A DNA stretch of 64,000 nucleotides from Aliarcobacter sp. (lineage in GTDB: Bacteria > Campylobacterota > Campylobacteria > Campylobacterales > Arcobacteraceae), in contig JAQTXB010000003.1 of assembly GCA_028688995.1 (NCBI GenBank), positions 62,001 through 126,000 of the forward strand, given 5' to 3'. This document shows positions 24,524 to 34,050 of this stretch, piece after piece. Position 1 is the first letter of the stretch. Every line of letters begins with the position of its first letter. A program made the position numbers and the translations under genes. The notes beneath the pieces are model-generated. The model searched no databases and had not been told where the DNA came from. It saw only the letters and a list, made by a program, of their open reading frames with translations.

Positions 24524-26455
24524 ATGTTATCAAAAAAAGAAATAAAACTTATAAAACTTATTAAATATACACCTATTTTTATTGTTGGAATTATTTGTTT
24601 AATTATTACTATACTTTTATCTATTGAAAAAAATGTTTCATTAAATAAAGAGTTGGAAACTCTAAGAAAAGATTATTTAGAAAGAAATAGAGAAGTAATT
24701 AAAAATGAAGTAGACAAAGTTTATGATTATATTTCACATCAAAAATCAATAAGTGAAGATGAATTAAAACATAATTTAAAAATTAGAGTTTATGAAGCCT
24801 ACAATTTAGTTAATTATATATATGAGAAATATAAAAATAAAGAGAGTAAAGAACAGATAATTACTAGAATAAAAGATTCTTTAAAAGCTATTAGATTTAA
24901 TGATAATAGGGGATATTATTATATTGATAGTTTAGATGGAATTAATATTTTTCATCCTATTCGTCCAGAACTTGAAAATCATTCAATCCTAAATATAAAA
25001 GATGAATTTGGGAACTCTATTTTAGGTGAGGTAATAGATAATGCAAAAAAATCAAAAGAATCATATACTACATATTATTGGGCAAAACCAGAAGATTTAA
25101 AAAATAAATATAAAAAAATCACATTTAATAAAGTTTTTGAACCATATAACTTTATTATTGGAACTGGTGAGTATCTGAATGATTTTGAGAATATTGAAAA
25201 AAAGGAAATTTTATCTTATATCTCAACTATTAGATATGATAAAAATGGGTATGTTTTTGTAATAGACGAAAAAGGCGTGTATTTAAGTCATATTGAAAAA
25301 TCATATATTGGTTTAAATAGAATTGATTTAAAAGACCAAAATGGATTTATGATAACAAAAGAGATTTTAAATTTAGCACTTAATGAAAAAGGTGGATATT
25401 TAAAATATGTTGGAACAATAAAACCTGAAACAAAACTTCCTGCTGAAAAGATTACTTATGTAAGAGGTTTCAAAGATTGGAATTGGACGATTGCAACAGG
25501 TTTTTATACAGATGAGTTAGAAAAACAAATTTCTGAAAAAGAACTAGAGATAAAAGATAAATATGCAAATAAATTAGGAAATTTACTTTTAATAAGTCTG
25601 GGATTAACTGGAATTTTTTTAGTTATCTCTTTTTATATTTCAAGAAAATTGGAAAAAAGATTTTATAAATATAAACAACAAGTTCTCAATCATATTAAAC
25701 AAGATAGGGAAAAAGATACTATTTTAGCTCAACAAGCAAAAATGGCTGCGATGGGTGAAATGCTTGAAAATATAGCTCATCAATGGAGACAACCACTTAG
25801 TTCAATTTCTACAATTTCAACTGGAATTAAAATACAGTATGAATATGCTGAGGTAAATAAAGAAGATGTTATAAAATCTATGAGTACAATTGCCACAACT
25901 ACAAAGTATTTATCTCAAACTATTGATGATTTCAGAGATTATTTTAATCCTCAAAAAGAGCCTGCTTTTTTTAATTTGAAAACAATTTTTGAAAAAGTTT
26001 CAGATTTACTTGAACCTCAGTTACATCTAAAAAATATTCAAATTATAAAGGATATTGATGATGTTTATATTTTTGGAATGGAAAATGAGTTTTTACAAGT
26101 AATAATAAACCTTTTAAATAATTCAAAAGATGAATTTGAAACAAAAGAGTTTGAAAAGAAATATATTTTTATTGATACAAAAGTTACTGAAGATGAAATT
26201 TCTGTTATTTTAAAAGATAATGCAGGTGGAATAGATGAAAAAATAATTGATAAAGTTTTTGAGTCATATTTTACAACTAAACAAAAATCAAAAGGCACAG
26301 GAATAGGTCTTTATATGTCAAAACAGATTGTTGAAAAACATATGAAAGGCTCTATCTTAGTTTCAAATGAGAGTTATACTTACAAAGAGAAAAGTTATAC
26401 AGGTGCAAAATTTTTAATAACTTTTGTTCAAAAAAAGAGAGAAAAGATTATTTGA
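24524..26455 (+). CDS. Double-Cache membrane sensor histidine kinase
   Basis: 643 residues. Membrane helix about residues 14-33, a periplasmic double Cache region (two similar units containing NRGYYYIDSLDGINIFHP with FIIGTGEYLNDFE, and NGYVFVIDEKGVYLSH with WTIATGFYTDELE), a second helix about 349-370, then HisKA with His419 (NIAHQWRQPLSS) and HATPase with NAGGIDEKIIDKVFESYFTTK and GTGIGLYMSK. It senses a small extracellular ligand. No response regulator is adjacent. The 3' end overlaps the convergent GGDEF-EAL gene by eight bases. Confidence 0.92.
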   Translation: MLSKKEIKLIKLIKYTPIFIVGIICLIITILLSIEKNVSLNKELETLRKDYLERNREVIKNEVDKVYDYISHQKSISEDELKHNLKIRVYEAYNLVNYIYEKYKNKESKEQIITRIKDSLKAIRFNDNRGYYYIDSLDGINIFHPIRPELENHSILNIKDEFGNSILGEVIDNAKKSKESYTTYYWAKPEDLKNKYKKITFNKVFEPYNFIIGTGEYLNDFENIEKKEILSYISTIRYDKNGYVFVIDEKGVYLSHIEKSYIGLNRIDLKDQNGFMITKEILNLALNEKGGYLKYVGTIKPETKLPAEKITYVRGFKDWNWTIATGFYTDELEKQISEKELEIKDKYANKLGNLLLISLGLTGIFLVISFYISRKLEKRFYKYKQQVLNHIKQDREKDTILAQQAKMAAMGEMLENIAHQWRQPLSSISTISTGIKIQYEYAEVNKEDVIKSMSTIATTTKYLSQTIDDFRDYFNPQKEPAFFNLKTIFEKVSDLLEPQLHLKNIQIIKDIDDVYIFGMENEFLQVIINLLNNSKDEFETKEFEKKYIFIDTKVTEDEISVILKDNAGGIDEKIIDKVFESYFTTKQKSKGTGIGLYMSKQIVEKHMKGSILVSNESYTYKEKSYTGAKFLITFVQKKREKII

Positions 26456-29400
26456 AGTTTCTTACAAACTCAATAAAATCTTCTTCTTTTAAAGCCTTTG
26501 CATAAAACCAACCTTGAATTTCATCACAATTTTCTATCTCTAAAAACTCTTTTTGATTTATTTTTTCCACACCTTCAGCTATAACTTTTATTCCTAATCC
26601 TTTTGCTAGGGCAATAATTGTTTTGGCAATTGCAATATCTTTTTGACTCTGAGGAATTTCAGCAATAAATGATTTATCAATTTTTAATTTATCTATTGGA
26701 AATTGTTTTAAATAACTCAAAGATGAATAACCTGTTCCAAAATCATCGATTGATAATTGAACACCAATCTCTTTGAAATTTTTAAGAATTATTATTGATT
26801 CTTCAATATTTTCCATAATAAAGCTTTCTGTTAATTCTAATTCTAAAAATCTTGCATCTAAATTTGTTAATTTTAAATTATCAAGGACAGTTTTATAAAT
26901 ATCACTATGTTTAAATTGAATTGAAGAGATATTTACTGCAATTTTCCCATCTTCTAATAGATTCATTTCATGAAGTTTTTTCATAAATGAACAGGCAGTT
27001 TTTAATACAAAATCACCTAAAGGAATAATTAGTCTTGTCTCTTCAGCATGGGGAATAAATTCATCGGGAGTAATAACTCCCAAATTTTTATGATTCCATC
27101 TTAAAAGAGCTTCAGCTCCAATGATTTTATTTGTTTTAATGTCAATTTGTGGTTGATAATAAACTTCAAATTCATTGTTTTTAATTGCATCACTTATCTC
27201 TTGTTTCATTACTATTTTTTCAAATATTTCACTTGTCATCTCATCTTTGTAAAATTGATATTGATTTCTTCCAGCATTTTTTGCACTATACATAGCCGTA
27301 TCTGCATGTTTAATTAAATCTTCACCATTTAATCCATTATTTGGGAAAATAGAAATACCCATGCTAATTGTTGTATCAAATAGATATTCTTCTAACTTTA
27401 TGGGTTCTAGAAAATCATTTAGTATTTTTTTTGCAATTTTTTCAATATTTTTTCGCTCAAGAATATCTTCAATAACAATGATAAATTCATCTCCACCAAT
27501 TCTAGAAATTGTGTCATTTTTTCTAACATTTTTTTGTAATCTTTGAGCTACAAGATTAATGATTTTATCACCAATTGAGTGACCATAAGAGTCATTTATT
27601 ATTTTGAAATTATCAATATCAATAAAAAATATTGCCAATCTTTGAGATAAGTCATTACATTTTTCTATTGATTTATTTAGTCTTGCATTTAATAATAATC
27701 TATTTGGCAAATTTGTAAGTGGGTCATGATGGGCTAAATAATCAATTTTTGCAGTTGAATTTTTAATTTTTGTAATATCAGAAAATAGGGCAACATAATT
27801 TAATACTTTTCCATTTGAATCTTTTGCAACACTTAAATTTAGCCATTCAGGATAAATTTCACCACTTTTTTTTCTATTCCAAATTTCACCTTTCCACGAA
27901 CCATTCTTTTCTAATTCATGCCATAAATTTGAATAAAACTCTTTATCATGTTTTCCTGATTTTAGAACTCTTGGATTTTGATAAATTATTTCATCAAAAG
28001 AATAACCAGTAATATTTGTAAAAGCACTATTTACAGAGATGATTTTTCCTGATTCATCTGTTATTATAATTCCCTCAGTAGTATTTTCAAAAACTATATC
28101 AGATAGTTTTAGTTTTTTCTCTATTATTTCTTCTTGTGTAATATCTTTAAAAATACAGTGAGTTCTGATTTCGTCATTTATATTAGAAATGTTTCCTGTA
28201 AAACTAGCTAGAAATACTTCATTATTTTTCTTTTTCATTCTAATATGTTCATCTTCAACATGGTTCTTTTGTAAAAATGTTTTAAATAATTCTCTTAATC
28301 TTTCAAAAGTTTCATCGGTGAAATGAAAGAATTTCTGACCAATTACTTCATCTTTTTCATAACCAGTAATTTCAAGCCATTTTTTATTAACATTACACAC
28401 AATACCCCTATCGTTTAATGATTGATAAGGGTAGGGAGCTTCATCATATAAAAATTTGAATTTATTTTCCATCTCTTTATTTTTATTTACAATTTCTGTG
28501 ATATTTGTAAATAGAAGTTTAATTATAGAGTTTTCTAATAAAACTGTATTTAAAACTGTTAATTGGAATTGATTATCTTTTATTTCAAAAATTTCATTAT
28601 TATCAAAGGAATCAGTTTTTATTTTTTTATAAATATCTTCCCATTTTAAAGATGGAATTATTGTTGTAATATTTTTGTCAATTTCTATGTCAAATAAATC
28701 AGAAGCTTTTTTGTTAAACCAATAGATAATTTGTTCATCATCATTATCAAAAAGTTCAATAACAGCTTCATTTAATGAATTAAAAGTATTTTTAACATCT
28801 TTTAGTTTTGATTCTAAAAATAGATTGTAATTTCCTTTTATATTATTTAAAATATCTTTTGAAGTAATTACAAAATACTCTTTTTCTTTTTTACTAAAAA
28901 TTATTGCTCTTCTTATCTCATTTATTTTCATTTTGTTTACAACATCAAATAAAAGTTCATCTTCATCAAAACAGATAAGATTTTTGTGCATAAACTCTTG
29001 AATATTCAAGTTTGAATTAATATGTTTTTGTGCAAGATTTATAACATCACTCTCTGTTAAAATCCCAATAGGTTCATTTTTATCAAAGATTAAAATAGAA
29101 CCAATATTTTTTTGAGTCATTAAATCTATGACATGTTGAATATTTGCTTCTTTTTGAACATGAATAGCTTTAGAATTATTTTTTATTAACTCTTTTGCTT
29201 TAATATTAGTTTTAAATAAATCTTGTTCAAATTGGAAAATTATTTTTTCCTGAATAATACAACCTAAATAGTTATCCTCTTTATCTAAAACTAAAACTCT
29301 TCTAATATTATGATTTAGCATTAATCCTAAAACATAATCAATTTTTCTATAATGTTTACTTGTAATTAATCTCTTATTCGCAAAATCAAAAGCTTTTAAA

Positions 29401-29588
29401 TTTAAATTTTCATGTTTTGCATATAAAAATAGAATATCTCTTTCTGTAATAATTCCTACAGGTTTTTTTTCTTTTAGCAAAACTGTATGTTTTGTTCTAT
29501 TTTTTATCATAAAGTCTAAAACTTCTTGTAACGTAACATCACAATTTATTGAATCATTTATTTGTGAAATTAACTTAATTAAGGCCAT
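26448..29588 (-). CDS. CBS-PAS-GGDEF-EAL c-di-GMP signalling protein
   Basis: 1046 residues, cytoplasmic. Two CBS pairs (about residues 5-125 and 130-255), then three PAS-like modules (about 265-640), GGDEF with an intact active site at 698-702 (RIGGDEFIIV), and EAL with Glu826 (GAEALLRW), ELTES, DDFGTGYSSL and AEGVEK all kept, so both cyclase and phosphodiesterase chemistry are possible. CBS pairs bind adenylates or other nucleotides, so the protein may link cell energy state to c-di-GMP. It stands alone; the upstream gap to aroK is short. Confidence 0.93.
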   Translation of the reverse strand: MALIKLISQINDSINCDVTLQEVLDFMIKNRTKHTVLLKEKKPVGIITERDILFLYAKHENLNLKAFDFANKRLITSKHYRKIDYVLGLMLNHNIRRVLVLDKEDNYLGCIIQEKIIFQFEQDLFKTNIKAKELIKNNSKAIHVQKEANIQHVIDLMTQKNIGSILIFDKNEPIGILTESDVINLAQKHINSNLNIQEFMHKNLICFDEDELLFDVVNKMKINEIRRAIIFSKKEKEYFVITSKDILNNIKGNYNLFLESKLKDVKNTFNSLNEAVIELFDNDDEQIIYWFNKKASDLFDIEIDKNITTIIPSLKWEDIYKKIKTDSFDNNEIFEIKDNQFQLTVLNTVLLENSIIKLLFTNITEIVNKNKEMENKFKFLYDEAPYPYQSLNDRGIVCNVNKKWLEITGYEKDEVIGQKFFHFTDETFERLRELFKTFLQKNHVEDEHIRMKKKNNEVFLASFTGNISNINDEIRTHCIFKDITQEEIIEKKLKLSDIVFENTTEGIIITDESGKIISVNSAFTNITGYSFDEIIYQNPRVLKSGKHDKEFYSNLWHELEKNGSWKGEIWNRKKSGEIYPEWLNLSVAKDSNGKVLNYVALFSDITKIKNSTAKIDYLAHHDPLTNLPNRLLLNARLNKSIEKCNDLSQRLAIFFIDIDNFKIINDSYGHSIGDKIINLVAQRLQKNVRKNDTISRIGGDEFIIVIEDILERKNIEKIAKKILNDFLEPIKLEEYLFDTTISMGISIFPNNGLNGEDLIKHADTAMYSAKNAGRNQYQFYKDEMTSEIFEKIVMKQEISDAIKNNEFEVYYQPQIDIKTNKIIGAEALLRWNHKNLGVITPDEFIPHAEETRLIIPLGDFVLKTACSFMKKLHEMNLLEDGKIAVNISSIQFKHSDIYKTVLDNLKLTNLDARFLELELTESFIMENIEESIIILKNFKEIGVQLSIDDFGTGYSSLSYLKQFPIDKLKIDKSFIAEIPQSQKDIAIAKTIIALAKGLGIKVIAEGVEKINQKEFLEIENCDEIQGWFYAKALKEEDFIEFVRNFK

Positions 29589-29708
29589 TTTTATCCTATT
29601 TCTAAAGAGTTTTTAAGGGTAGATTTTATCTAACTCTAGCCCAATTTAAAGTAAATAGAGTAAATTTCGGTATAAAAATTTACATAACTTTAGATATAAT
29701 CCCAAACT

Positions 29709-30218
29709 ATGAAAAAGAACAATATAATATTAATAGGTTTTATGGGTGTTGGTAAGGGTACAGTTGCACGTGCTTTGGTTAAAAAATCAAATATGTTTGC
29801 AATTGATACTGATGATTTAATAGAAAGTATGGAAAACAGAAGAATCAAAAAGATTTTTGAAGTTGAAGGTGAACCATATTTTAGAGCCTTAGAAAAAAAG
29901 ACTGCTTTATGGTTGGAAAAAAGTGTAAATAACACAATTATTTCAACTGGTGGTGGATTTTATAAGCAAGAAAATATAAACAAAATAGGAAAGGTTGTTT
30001 ATCTAAAATCATCATTTCAAGGTATCTTAGACCGAATTAATGCTGCCCCAAATGCTGCAAATAAATTGAAAAAAAGACCACTTTTACAAAATATGGAAGA
30101 GGCAATAAAACTTTATAATTTAAGAGCAAAAGAGTATGAAAAAGTTGCAAAAATTATAGTTGATGTTGAGAATAAAGATATAAAAGATATTGTAAAAGAG
30201 ATTTTAGGACAAATATAA
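29709..30218 (+). CDS. aroK: Shikimate kinase
   Basis: 169 residues, normal AroK length. P-loop GFMGVGKGT, shikimate-binding DTDDLIE and FRALEKK, and ISTGGGF are present. Phosphorylates shikimate in aromatic amino acid synthesis. A TATAAT at 29695-29700 ends only eight bases before the ATG and no Shine-Dalgarno is visible, so the transcript may be leaderless. hisD starts directly after the stop codon. Confidence 0.95.
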   Translation: MKKNNIILIGFMGVGKGTVARALVKKSNMFAIDTDDLIESMENRRIKKIFEVEGEPYFRALEKKTALWLEKSVNNTIISTGGGFYKQENINKIGKVVYLKSSFQGILDRINAAPNAANKLKKRPLLQNMEEAIKLYNLRAKEYEKVAKIIVDVENKDIKDIVKEILGQI

Positions 30219-31514
30219 ATGAAAATAATTAATACAAAAGATGTAAATTTTAAATCAGAATTTGATGGAATTTTAGCTCGAGCTAAAAGTGACATCAAAG
30301 GTGTTTCAACAATTGTTATGAATATTATTGATGAAATTGTTCAAGAGGGAAATACAGCTTTAAAAAGACATATTGAAAAATTTGATAAATGGGAAGTTAA
30401 ATCAGATGAAGATTTAATGATAAATCCAGATGATATGAAAAAAGCTTATGACAATCTTGATGAAAAATTAAGAAATGCTTTACATATAGCTTTCAATAGA
30501 ATTAAAACTTATCATGAAAAACAACTTCCAAAATCATGGTTAGACTTTGAATCAAATGGAACAATCCTTGGACAAAAAGTAACTCCTGTTGATAGAGCTG
30601 GACTTTATATTCCAGGTGGAAAAGCTGCATATCCAAGCTCACTTTTAATGAATGCAATTCCAGCAATCGTGGCTGGTGTAAAAGAGATTGTTGTTTGTAC
30701 TCCAACTCCTGATAATGAAGTAAATGAACTTTTACTTGCTGCTTGTTACTTATGTGGAATTAAAAAAGCTTATAAAGTAGGTGGTGCTTCTGCAATTGCA
30801 GCAATGGCTTATGGAACGCAAACTATTCCAAAAGTTGATGTAATTACTGGTCCTGGAAATATCTTTGTTGCAACTGCAAAAAAACTTGTTTTTGGAGAAG
30901 TAAATATTGATATGATTGCAGGTCCAAGTGAGATTGGTATTTTAGCTGATGAAACAGCAAAACCTCACTATTTAGCGATTGATTTATTATCTCAAGCTGA
31001 ACACGATGAAATGGCAAGTTCAATTATGATTACAACTTGTGAAGAGGTTGCTCAACTTACAAGTAATGAAGTTGAAGAATATTTAAAAAATCTAAGTAGA
31101 GAAACGATTGCAAGAAAATCAATTGAAGATAGAGGTGCAATTATTGTTGCCTCTTCAATGGAAGAAGCACTTGAATTAATGAATGAAATAGCTCCTGAAC
31201 ACTTAGAAGTTATGACAAAAAATCCATTTGAATTATTACCATTTATTAAACACGCAGGTGCAATTTTCTTAGGTGAAAATACACCTGAACCAATAGGTGA
31301 TTATTTAGCTGGACCAAATCATACACTTCCAACGGGAAGTACAGCTAAATTTTATAGTCCTTTAAATGTAGAAAATTTTATGAAAAAAAGTTCAATTATT
31401 AATTTTTCAAAAAATGCAATAAATGAATTGGGTGAAGCATGTGCATTACTTGCTGATACAGAGGGATTAACAGCTCATGCAAAAGCTGTAAGAGTTAGAT
31501 TAGAAAATAAATAA
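30219..31514 (+). CDS. hisD: Histidinol dehydrogenase
   Basis: 431 residues, full length. Zinc and catalytic motifs QAEHDEMASSI and the C-terminal NHTLPTGSTAKFYSPLNV segment, with GPGNIFVATAKK and GPSEIGILAD, are diagnostic. Catalyses the last two steps of histidine synthesis. It abuts aroK with no gap, so the two are one transcript. Confidence 0.97.
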   Translation: MKIINTKDVNFKSEFDGILARAKSDIKGVSTIVMNIIDEIVQEGNTALKRHIEKFDKWEVKSDEDLMINPDDMKKAYDNLDEKLRNALHIAFNRIKTYHEKQLPKSWLDFESNGTILGQKVTPVDRAGLYIPGGKAAYPSSLLMNAIPAIVAGVKEIVVCTPTPDNEVNELLLAACYLCGIKKAYKVGGASAIAAMAYGTQTIPKVDVITGPGNIFVATAKKLVFGEVNIDMIAGPSEIGILADETAKPHYLAIDLLSQAEHDEMASSIMITTCEEVAQLTSNEVEEYLKNLSRETIARKSIEDRGAIIVASSMEEALELMNEIAPEHLEVMTKNPFELLPFIKHAGAIFLGENTPEPIGDYLAGPNHTLPTGSTAKFYSPLNVENFMKKSSIINFSKNAINELGEACALLADTEGLTAHAKAVRVRLENK

Positions 31515-31523
31515 GGAATATAT

Positions 31524-31826
31524 ATGTCAATGTTTGGTGATTGGTTTAGTGAAGATGAAGATGATATTTTTATGGGAAGCCCAAAATCTAAATTTTTTGA
31601 TGTTTCAAGACAAGCTTCAAAAGAAATAGTTGAAGAAGAAACTGATAAAATAATTGAGAAATTAGCTGTTTTAGAGATGATAATTAGTGAAAATAAAGAT
31701 GAAAATTTTGATATTAATGAATATATCAAAGAGTATACTTTAGAAAACTATGAAAAAGTTAAAGCTATGAAAAAAGGTCTTTATGTTGAATTCACAGGTG
31801 AGATAATCTGTAGATTAGATTCGTAA
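31524..31826 (+). CDS. DUF2018-family protein
   Basis: 100-residue acidic helical protein (begins MSMFGDWFSEDEDDIFMGSP) matching the small DUF2018 family found in Campylobacterota. No catalytic motif, signal peptide or membrane segment. Preceded by AAGGAATA and located between hisD and the polyprenyl synthase gene. Function unknown. Confidence 0.75.
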   Translation: MSMFGDWFSEDEDDIFMGSPKSKFFDVSRQASKEIVEEETDKIIEKLAVLEMIISENKDENFDINEYIKEYTLENYEKVKAMKKGLYVEFTGEIICRLDS

Positions 31827-31835
31827 GGTTATAAA

Positions 31836-32735
31836 GTGGAAGAGTTACAACAAGTAAAAGAACAAATAAAAAAATTTGTAGAAGTTTGTAATCATCAAAA
31901 AAGTTTAGAACTTTTAGATAAGTTAGCAACAGGAAAGATGTTACGTTCTAAACTTATTTTGAAAATTGCTGGAATAAATGAAGAGAGTATTAAACTTTGT
32001 GCTGTTGTTGAGATGATTCATGCAGCTTCACTTTTACATGATGATGTAATTGATGATGCTGATACAAGACGTGGTCAACCATCTGTTAATGCACTTTATG
32101 ATAATAAAACTTCTATTATGTTTGGAGATATTTTATACTCACGTGCATTTACAGAACTTTCTCAAATGAATAAAAAAGTAGCTTTTACTATTTCAAATGC
32201 TGTAACACTTCTTAGTATTGGTGAAATGATTGATGTTGATTTAACAAATAGTTTCAACAAATCTTATGATTTATATCTTGATATGATTTATAAAAAAACA
32301 GCTTCACTTATTGAAGCAGCTGCAAAAGCAGCTGCAATCTTAGCGGGACTAGATGAAAATAAATATGCCTTATATGGTAAAAATCTGGGACTTGCTTTTC
32401 AAATGATAGATGATATTTTAGATATTACTCAAGATAGTGCAACTTTGGGAAAACCAGCAATGCACGATTATGTTGAAGGGAAAGTAACAATTCCATATTT
32501 ATTACTTCACGAAAGAGTTGAAGATAAAACAAAATTAGAGTCTTTATATAAAAAAGAGTTAACACAAGAAGAGAGTTCTTGGATAAAAGAGCAAATGAAT
32601 ATTACAAATGCACTAAATGATTCAATTTTACAAGCAAAAGCTATTGGAAATGAGGCTATTAATGCTGTAATTGATGAAAAAGATAGCCAAACTCTTGTAA
32701 TGATTATGAAAGCTATGATAGAAAGAGAGTTTTAG
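31836..32735 (+). CDS. Polyprenyl diphosphate synthase (IspB-like)
   Basis: 299 residues, starting with GTG at 31836. Both aspartate-rich motifs are present: LLHDDVIDDADTRRG (first) and QMIDDILDITQD (second), with GKMLRSKL for the isopentenyl diphosphate site. It should make the side chain of menaquinone or the like; chain length cannot be read reliably. Its stop codon directly precedes hemA. Confidence 0.9.
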   Translation: MEELQQVKEQIKKFVEVCNHQKSLELLDKLATGKMLRSKLILKIAGINEESIKLCAVVEMIHAASLLHDDVIDDADTRRGQPSVNALYDNKTSIMFGDILYSRAFTELSQMNKKVAFTISNAVTLLSIGEMIDVDLTNSFNKSYDLYLDMIYKKTASLIEAAAKAAAILAGLDENKYALYGKNLGLAFQMIDDILDITQDSATLGKPAMHDYVEGKVTIPYLLLHERVEDKTKLESLYKKELTQEESSWIKEQMNITNALNDSILQAKAIGNEAINAVIDEKDSQTLVMIMKAMIEREF

Positions 32736-34034
32736 ATGAGTTATTTAGTAATTAGTTTTTCTCATAAAAATATTGATATTAAAATGAGAGAAAAACTAGC
32801 TTTTAATAGCGAAGAAGATAAAGAGAGATATTTAAAACAAATATTAGAAAATGAACATACAAAAGAAGCTGTAGTTTTATCAACTTGTAATAGAGTTGAG
32901 ATAGTTACAAGATCTTCAAATATAAAAAATAGTGCAAAAAATATTATAGAAAAATTATCTACATATTCAGGTTTAGATTTTGATACATTGTATGAAAGAG
33001 CTGATATTTATGATAATGATGGAGCAGTTCATCATCTTTTTTCGGTTGCTTCAGCCCTAGATTCTTTAGTAATTGGTGAAACACAAATTGTTGGACAATT
33101 AAAAGATGCTTTTAGATTTTCTCAAGCAAAAGGACATTGCTCTACAAATATTACAAGAGTTATGAATTATGCTTTTAAATGTGCTGCAAATGTTAGAAAT
33201 GCTACAAGTTTAGGAACTGGTTCTGTTTCTGTTGCATCAACAGCAGTTGCAAAAGCAAAAGAAATAATTGGAAATACAAAAGGTGTAAAAGCACTTGTTA
33301 TTGGTGCTGGTGAAATGAGTGAACTTACAATAAAACATTTGATTTCATCTGGTTTTGATGTAGTTCTTACAAGTCGTGATATGAAAAAAGCTCAAATCTT
33401 AGCAGATACTTTCGATGTAAATGTAAGTGTTCAACCTTATAGTGAATTATCAAATTTACTTGCAACGACTCCAGTTATGATAACAGCAACTTCAGCTCCA
33501 TATCCAATAATCACAAAAGAGAATGCTCCAAGTAGTTCAATTAATAGATATTGGTTCGATATTGCAGTTCCAAGGGATATTGATGAAAATATTTCATTGA
33601 GTGGATTAGAAGTTTTTACAGTTGATGATTTACAAGATATTGTAAATGAAAATATGAGTTTACGAGCAGAACAAGCAAAAACTGCATATGGAATAGTTAG
33701 CCGTATGTCAATGGAATTTTTTGAGTGGTTAAAATCTTTAGAGATTGAACCAGTGGTAAAAAATCTTTATTTAAAAGGTGAAACAATCATCGATAAAAAA
33801 GTTAAAAATGCCATAAAAAAAGGTTATATTAGAGCTGATGAAGAAGAAAATATTAGAAAACTTTGTCAAACAGTAATCACAGAATATCTACATAATCCAT
33901 CAAAACAATTGAAAGATATTTCAAAAAATATGGAGTGTGATGTTGTTGTCTCAACTGTTCAAAATATGTTTGGATTAAGTAATGATTCAAACTTATCAAA
34001 TAAATACAAATGTGATCATATTACAAAAAATTAA
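32736..34034 (+). CDS. hemA: Glutamyl-tRNA reductase
   Basis: 432 residues. The active-site cysteine lies in STCNRVEI, followed by SALDSLVIGETQIVGQLKDAF and the NADPH fold GAGEMSELTIKHL; a C-terminal dimerisation region follows. First step of the C5 haem synthesis pathway. Fits the local order of biosynthetic genes seen in Campylobacterota. Confidence 0.96.
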   Translation: MSYLVISFSHKNIDIKMREKLAFNSEEDKERYLKQILENEHTKEAVVLSTCNRVEIVTRSSNIKNSAKNIIEKLSTYSGLDFDTLYERADIYDNDGAVHHLFSVASALDSLVIGETQIVGQLKDAFRFSQAKGHCSTNITRVMNYAFKCAANVRNATSLGTGSVSVASTAVAKAKEIIGNTKGVKALVIGAGEMSELTIKHLISSGFDVVLTSRDMKKAQILADTFDVNVSVQPYSELSNLLATTPVMITATSAPYPIITKENAPSSSINRYWFDIAVPRDIDENISLSGLEVFTVDDLQDIVNENMSLRAEQAKTAYGIVSRMSMEFFEWLKSLEIEPVVKNLYLKGETIIDKKVKNAIKKGYIRADEEENIRKLCQTVITEYLHNPSKQLKDISKNMECDVVVSTVQNMFGLSNDSNLSNKYKCDHITKN

Positions 34035-34050
34035 AATAGGAAAATAATCA

